The notes under the pieces: model-generated
Seen by the model: the letters and a program-made list of their open reading frames with translations, nothing else
Databases searched by the model: none
Told to the model about the DNA's origin: nothing
Shown: positions 52,452-64,000 of the stretch, in pieces
Layout of the letters: each line of letters starts with the position of its first letter
Numbering within the stretch: position 1 is the stretch's first letter
NCBI GenBank assembly: GCA_020633295.1
Contig: JACKDW010000022.1
Coordinates: 1-64,000, forward strand
DNA length: 64,000 nucleotides
Reading direction: 5' to 3'
Origin: Myxococcales bacterium
GTDB lineage: Bacteria; Myxococcota_A; Polyangia; Nannocystales; Nannocystaceae
Program-made: the position numbers and the translations under genes

Positions 52452-55400
52452 CTAGAGCCGTCCGCGCTGGTGGTTCGAGTCTCGCTGGAGGGGGCGGCGC
52501 TGGAGCGCCACGGTCTTGCGCACGAGCTCGACGCGCCGCGCCAGCTCGTGGATCGTCGGGCGCTCGAGCAGCGCGCGGACCGGGAGCTCGACGCCGACGC
52601 GCGCGGGCAGGCGCGCCATCGCCTGCACGGCGAGGAGGGAGTCGCCGCCGAGCTCGAAGAAGTCGTCGTGGACGCCCACGCGGTCATGGCCGAGCAGCTC
52701 GCACCACAGCCCGGCGAGCGCGCGCTCGAGCTCGGTCTGGGGCTCGACGAGCGGGATGTCCGGGTCCCGCAGCAGCTCGGGGCGCGGCAGCGCGCCGCGG
52801 TCGACCTTCCCGTTGATGTTGATCGGGAGCGCCTCGAGCACGACGATCGCGGACGGGATCGCGTAGCTCGGCAGCGCGTCGCGGAGCTCGCGGCGCAGCG
52901 CGGTCACGAGCTCGCGCTGGCGCTCCCCGAGCAGCGGATCGTTCGCCAGCGCGCGCGGGTCCGTCGTCGCGGTCGGCGGCGCGAGCGGGACGATCGGCCG
53001 CGTGTCAGGGCCGGCGGCGATGACCGCGTCAAAGCTCCCGTCCTCGCGGCCGGCGGCCCAGCTGACCCGCGCTCGGCAGGCGCGCGCGCCCTCGAGGGCG
53101 AACAGCGACTCGGGATCCCAGGCCTCGGCGCTCGGCGCCGGCGGACTCCAGGGCGCGTCGTCGTCGCGGGCGAGCCAGCGGCGCAGCGCGTCCGCCCGCC
53201 GCAGGCGCGCGTTGGGGATGTTGCGCAGCCAGAGGAGCTGCCCGGGCGCGGCGCGGTCGAGCCAGGCCTCGACGTCGGCGAGCGTGAGGCGCTCGGCGGC
53301 GACGTCGCGCCAGCGCGTCGGCGCGACGCCGTCCGGGCGCGCGCCGACGTGGAGCGTGACGTCGTAGCGGAACAGGGTCAGCTCGTTGGCGAAGGCGCCG
53401 CGCTTGGGCGCGACCTCGACGTGCGTGACGCTCGGGAACACGGCCGGGAGCTGGGCGAAGAACTGCGGGTGGAGCACGAGCTCGTTGTCGTGGGCGCGCG
53501 CGCGCCGGACCCGGGCGCGCAGCTCGGCGCGCGCGAGCTGGTCGCCGGCGCGGTGGTGCTCGACGGACGCGTGGTAGGTCTCGAGCAGCGGGAGGCTGCG
53601 GATATCCCCGAGGAACACGGCGCCGCGCTCGACCAGCGCGAGCGCGCGCTCGAGCACCGTGAGCAGGTAGGCGACCGAGGGGAAGTACTGCACCACCGAG
53701 TTGAGGATGACGGTGTCGAAGCGCTCGCGCTCGAGGCCGGCGAAGTCGTGCGCCGGCTGCTGCGTGACGCGGACGTGGTCGAGCCCGCCGCGCCGCGCCT
53801 TCAGCTCGGCGGCCTTCGTGATCGCGTAGGCGGCGAGGTCGGTGCCGCGGTATCGTCGCGCGCGCGGGGCGACGCGCGCGAGCAGCATGCCGGTCCCGCT
53901 GCCGATCTCGAGCACGTCGCGGGGCTCGAGCTCGAGGATGCGCTGAACGGTCGACTCGGCCCAGACGCGCATCTGCGCGGGGTCGATGTCCTCGCCGGTG
54001 TAGCTGTTCTTCCAGCCACGTAGATCGAGGAGCGGATCATCGTCGCGCGCGGGCGCGCCCGGGGCGGCCGCAGCGGGCTCGGCGTGCCGCCGCGTCGTGT
54101 CGAGATCGGGCGCGACGATCTGGTCGTAGGCCGCGTCCCAGGTGGCGACGTGGGCGAGCTCCTCCGCCCACGTGCTCTCGCGGCGCGCCGGCGTCACGTA
54201 GGCGACGAGCCGGCGCGCGCGCTCGCGCTCGGTCTCGACCGCCTTGACCACCGCCTCGCGCACGAGCGGGGAGGCGCGCAGCGCCGTCTCGACCTCCCCG
54301 AGCTCGACCCGGTAGCCGCGCAGCTTGATGAGGTTGTCGATGCGGCGGACGAACTCGAAGACCGGCGGCTCGCCCGGGCGCGCGCGGAGACGGACGAGGT
54401 CACCTGTGCGATAGGCCCGACCCGCCCCGAAGGGGTTCGGCACGAACTTGCGCGCGGTCACCTCGGGGCGATCGTGGTAGCCGCGGCCGAGCCCCACGCC
54501 CGCGAGGTACAGCTCCCCGGCGACGCCGGCGGGCACGAGCTGACCCCAGCGATCGACGACGTAGCCGCGGATGTTCGGGATCAGCCGGCCGATCGGCGGC
54601 GGGCGGCCGTCCGGGACGCACAGGCCGTAGGACACCAGGATCGAGGTCTCGGTGGGGCCGTAGATGTTGATCAGGCGGCGCGTCCTGCCCCAGCGCTCGA
54701 CGATCTCGGGCGTGCAGCGCTCGCCGCCGACCGCGATCGTCCGCAGCGTCGGGAGCTCCGCGTCCGGCATGGCCGCGAGCATCGCCGGCGGGAAGAAGGT
54801 GTGCGTGATCGCCTCGCGCTCGATCAGCTCGATCAGCGCCGGGCCGAGGAAGTCGCCCTCGCGCGGCGCGAGGTAGACGGCGCCGCCGCAGGCGAGCATC
54901 CAGAACAGCTTGGCCAGCGCGCCGTCGAAGTTGAACGAGAGCACGTGCACCAGGCGAGCGTCGCGGCCGCACTCGAGGAAGCGCACGGTCGCCTCGATCG
55001 AGTTGACGAGCCCGCGGTGCTCGAGCTGCGCGCCGTTCGGGGCGCCGGTGGAGCCGGAGGTGTAGAGGACGGAGGCGAGGTCGTCGGGGCGCGCGCGCGG
55101 CTCGGGCCGGTGGCCGGGCTCGTCGTCGAGCCCGCGATCCAGGTCGACGATCGAGACCTGTCCTTCGGGGAGGATCGCGCGCAGCGACGCGCGCGTCACG
55201 AGCACGGGCGCGCGCGAGTCGGCCATCAGCGCCGCGAGGCGCCGCGGCGGGTGCTCGGGGTCGAGCGGCGTGTAGGCGCCGCCGGCCTTGAGGACGCCGA
55301 GCAGGCCGACGATCAGCGCCGTCGAGCGCTCGACGCAGAGCGCGACCAGCACGTCAGGGCCCACGCCGAGCGCGCGCAGGCGGTGGGCGACTTGGTTGGC

Positions 55401-57097
55401 GCGGCGATCGAGCTCGCCGTAGGTGATCGGGACCCCGCGGCCGCCCGCTGGCTGACCGCAGAAGTCGACGACCGCGACGGCGTCGGGGTCGCGGTCCGCC
55501 TGCGCCTCGAACAGCTCGTGGATGCACGCGCCGTCGGAGAACGGCGCCGCGCTGTCGCTCCACAGGCCGAGCAGCGCCGCGCGCTCGGCCGCGGCGAGCA
55601 TCGGGAGCGTGGAGATCGGGCGGGCGGGATCCTCGACGGCGCCGCGCGCCATGGTCTCGAGGTGCCCGGCCATGCGCGCGATCGTGTCGGCCTCGAACAG
55701 CTCGGTGTTGTAGCGCAGGCCGAGCTCGAGCCCCGCGGCGTGCTCGGTGACCTCGACGATCAGGTCGACCTCGCTGATCGTCTGCGCCAGCGAGACCCGC
55801 GTGAAGCGGGCGTCGCCGACCGCGACCGTCTCGCCAGCCATGAGCCTGTGCGCGGTCTCGCCGAGCGCCTGGGCCCGCTGGTAGGAGAACATCACCTGGA
55901 ACACGGGCGGCCTGCTCGGGTCGCGCTCGCGCAGCAGATCCTTCGCGAGCAGCGGGAACGGGTAGTCCTGGCGCTCGAGGGCCTCGAGCGCGCGCGCCCG
56001 GACCTGCCGCAGCAGCGCCGCGAAGCTCGGCGGGTCGTCGGCCGAGAGCTGCGCTCGCACGACGATCGCGTTCACCATGTAGCCGAAGGTCGCCGCGAGC
56101 TCCTCGCGCTCCCGCAGGGCCGCGGCCGAGCCGACGCAGAAGTCCTCCTGCCCGCTGTAGCGGTGCAAGAGCGCCTGCACGAGCGCCATGAAGATCATGT
56201 AGAGCGTGACGCCCTCGGCGCGCCCGAGCGCGCGCAGGCGCTCGACGAGCGCCGGGTCGAGCGCGCGGGTGTGCGTCGCGCCCGAGAAGCGCTGCAGCGG
56301 GGGGCGCGGGTGATCGGTCGGGAGCTCGAGCACGAGCGGGGCGCCCGCGAGCGCCTCGGTCGCGGCGCGCCGCAGCGACTCGCCGCGCGTCTCCAGCAGC
56401 GCGCGCTGCTCACGGACGAAGTGCAGGTAGGTCCGCCGCTGCGGCGGGAGCGGGTTGGGGGCGCCGTCGGCCGCGTAGAGCCGCAGCAGCTCGTCGCCCA
56501 TCATCCGGATCGACCAGCCGTCGACCGCCACGTGGTGAACGCAGAGCAGCAGCGTCGAGCGCCCGACGCCCTGGTGAAAGAGACAGGCTCGAAACCCGCC
56601 CTCGACCGCGAGCTCGAACGGGCGGTGCACCACCGCCGCGGCCGCGCGCTCGAGCGACGCGGGGCTCCAGCCCGCCGCGTCGACCACCTCCAGCGGGGCG
56701 CGGAGGTGGGCGCGGATGAGCTGCCGCGGGCGACCGTCGCGCTCGACGTAGCGCGCGCGCAGCAGCAGGTGGCGATCGACGAGGCGCTGCAGCGCGCGTC
56801 GCAGCGCCGGGACGTGGTCGTCGGGGGACTCGACGCGCAGCGCGACGCCGACGTTGTAGGCCGAGCTCTCGGGCGCGCTGGTCTGGATGTACCAGAGGCC
56901 CTCCTGGCCGACGGAGAGGGGCGCGTCGAAGCTGTGCTCGGGCAGCAGGCGCACGAGCGCGTCCTTGTTGGCGCGCAGCGCCTCGAGCCGCGCGCGCGAC
57001 AGCACGCCGTCGGGGGCGCGCACGCGCAGGCGGTCGTCCTCGAGCGAGAGCTCGGCGCCCGAGAGGAGCAGTTCTTCAACCAGCGCGGTCAACTCGT

Positions 57098-57101
<4 letters not shown>
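52452..57101 (-). CDS. NRPS module C-A(MT)-T with embedded methyltransferase
   Basis: 1549 residues. TubC-like docking domain (1-55); C (CVHHVAVDGW, about 190); A with core YTSGSTGAPNG (about 682) and NIYGPTETS. A SAM-dependent methyltransferase is inserted before the last A motifs (VLEIGSGTGMLLARV, about 1063; VILNSVVQYFPS), the classic position of NRPS N-methyltransferases. T follows (LGGDSLLAVQAMARL, about 1488). The module should add one N-methylated amino acid to the polyketide chain. Its ATG overlaps the PKS stop by 4 bp and its stop is 28 bp before the next NRPS. Confidence 0.93.
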
Positions 57102-62511
<5,410 letters not shown>

Positions 62512-62515
<4 letters not shown>

Positions 62516-64000
62516 AGCAGCGCGTCAAACTCCTCGTCGATGAGCCGCGCGCTGTCCTCGTCGCTGAGCTCCGTCAGCTCGTCGGGCGGCGCGGTGTCGG
62601 GTGACTCGGCGAGCTCGCGCGCGAGGTGCTCGGCGAGCGCGAGCACGGTCGGGTACGTCCACAGCAGCGTCGGGGGCACCTTGAGGCCGAGCTCGATCTC
62701 GATCCGGTTGCGGAGCTCGAGCCCCATGAGCGAGTCCATGCCGAGGCTCGTCAGCGGCTCCTCGACATCGAGCTCCGCCTCGGGGACGCGCAGGACCTGG
62801 GCCGCCTGCGCGCGGAGCAGCGCGCGCGTCAGGTCGGCGCGCGCTCGCCCGCGCTCGCGCCGAGCAGCCGCGCGCGCGCGGTCGTCACGGTCGTCAGGCG
62901 GTCGTCGGCCCGCGCGCGCAGCAGCAGCGGCGCGACGCGGCGGGAGCCGGCCGCGGCCGGGTACGACTCGACCCACTGCGCGGCGTCGAAGGGCGCGACG
63001 GCGAGCTGCGCCTCGCCGCTGGCGAGCGCGCGCTCGAGCGCGTCGAGGCCCTCGCGTCGGGACATGCCGCGCATGCCCGCGCTGTAGCGGGCGCGCTCGC
63101 GATCGTCGCGCGCGGCCGCCAGCCCGACGCCCGCGAAGACGCCCCAGTCGACGCTGAGCGCGGCGCGCCCCTGCGCCCGCCGGTGGTGCGCGAGCGCGTC
63201 GAGGAGCGCGTTGGCGGCCGCGTAGTTGCCGGTGCCCGCGAGGCCGAGGAGCCCGGACATCGACGCGTACAGGACGAAGAAGTCGAGCGTGAAGTCGCGC
63301 GTGAGCGCGTCGAGGTGCAGGGCGCCGCGCGCCTTCGCGGCCATGACCTCGCGCAGCCGCGCCGGCGTGAGGTCGACCAGCATGGACGGGTCCGCCACGC
63401 CGGCCGCGTGCACGACCCCCCGCAGCGGCGCGCGGGGATCGAGGGTCGCGAGCGCGCGCGCGAGCTCGTCGCGTCGCGACACGTCGGCCGCGATCACGCG
63501 CACGTCGACGCCGCGGGTCGTGAGCGCGGCGACGGCGGCGCGCTGGGCCTCGGTCGCCGCGCCGCGTCGGCCGATCAGCATGAGCCGCGCGGCGCCTCGC
63601 TCGACGAGCCACGCGGCGACCTGCAGCCCGAGCCCGCCGAGCCCGCCCGTCACCAGGTAGGTCCCGTCCTCGCGCGCGCGAAACGGCGTCGTGACGCGCG
63701 GGGGGTGCACGCGGGTGATGCGGGCGGTCAGCCGTCGCGGGCCGCGGAGCGCGAGCTCGTCCTCGGCGTCGTCCGCCAGCAGCTCGTCGACCAGCGGTTG
63801 TATGTGGTCAATTGGACATGTCGCGTCGAGGTCGACGCGGGCGCAGCGGAGCTCGGGGTGCTCCATGGCGATCACGCGGCCGAGGCCGAGCAGCGGCGCG
63901 CGCGTCGGCGTGACCCGCTCGCCGCGGCCGGTCGCCTGGGCGCCGCGGGTGACGAGCCAGAGCCGCGGCGCGTCGCGCCAGGGCGCGTGGACGAGCGCCT
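62512..64000 (-). CDS. Type I PKS, C-terminal KR-ACP part (continues past window; one frameshift)
   Basis: Enters from the right edge in the KR structural subdomain (PRLWLVTRGAQATG; GLGRVIAMEHPELRCARVDL). The catalytic KR follows (LVTGGLGGLGLQVAAWLVER; LYASMSGLLGLAGTGNYAAA). The frame then stops at 62829, while the ACP continues in another frame (PLTSLGMDSLMGLELRNRIE) to 62512. One extra base in the GC run at about 62835-62844 joins them (ERA-ADLTRALLRAQAAQV), so a deletion error is likely. The acidic tail (ELTELSDEDSARLIDEEF) is a docking segment for the next PKS. KS and AT lie outside the window. Confidence 0.88.

Overview
The window is about 64 kb of very GC-rich DNA (over 70% GC by eye, nearly every third codon position G or C). 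It looks like a chromosome segment from a myxobacterium (Myxococcota, probably a Nannocystis/Haliangium-like lineage). The reasons are the many lipoproteins with Ser/Thr-rich linkers, a Ser/Thr kinase fused to TPR repeats, bacillithiol genes, an orphan hybrid histidine kinase-type sensor and a large PKS/NRPS cluster. The lineage is inferred from gene content only; there is no rRNA. I saw no tRNA, rRNA, CRISPR array, IS element or phage gene.

Layout. 1-6.3 kb: the end of an unknown gene, a DUF3089 lipoprotein, two unknown lipoproteins and the Tex/S1 RNA-binding protein. 7.3-10.8 kb: a TetR regulator between a sulfotransferase and a penicillin-acylase-type lipoprotein, with matching 15-bp operator-like palindromes at both ends of tetR. 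10.9-17 kb: a kinase-TPR protein, a membrane protein gene broken by frameshifts and a Sel1-repeat lipoprotein. 17-25.9 kb: bshB-bshC-bshA-MFS (bacillithiol synthesis) on the minus strand, divergent from a trans-sulfuration-type PLP enzyme and a degenerate EF-Tu paralogue. 25.9-29.5 kb: NYN nuclease, VWA lipoprotein, histidine kinase.

29.9-39.5 kb is the most unusual non-biosynthetic region. It holds a MACPF/hemopexin pore-forming-type protein, a small DUF697 membrane protein and a P1B-like ATPase without the CPC metal motif. Facing them are a second DUF697 protein and a DUF1508/coiled-coil protein; these two share a module encoded by an identical 38-bp stretch. A 5'-nucleotidase without a signal peptide reads away from them. 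I know of no described system with this composition.

39.6 kb to the end is a minus-strand PKS/NRPS operon running off the right edge. In transcription order: PKS (...KR-ACP, partial), PKS (KS-AT-DH-KR-ACP), NRPS (C-A-MT-T), NRPS (C-A-T-E-C-A-T-TE plus a PEP-utiliser/mobile phosphohistidine region), cytochrome P450, and an aspartyl/asparaginyl beta-hydroxylase-like enzyme. Start/stop codons overlap by 4 bp at two junctions. The assembly line predicts a polyketide chain extended by three amino acids: one probably N-methylated, one D-configured, one at the terminus. The loading module lies outside the window.

Two cautions. bshC and the last PKS gene, read in one frame each, are broken, but adding one base in a GC run restores the family sequence at every break. 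This looks like single-base deletions in the assembly, though decay is possible. Promoter and operator calls are made by eye.
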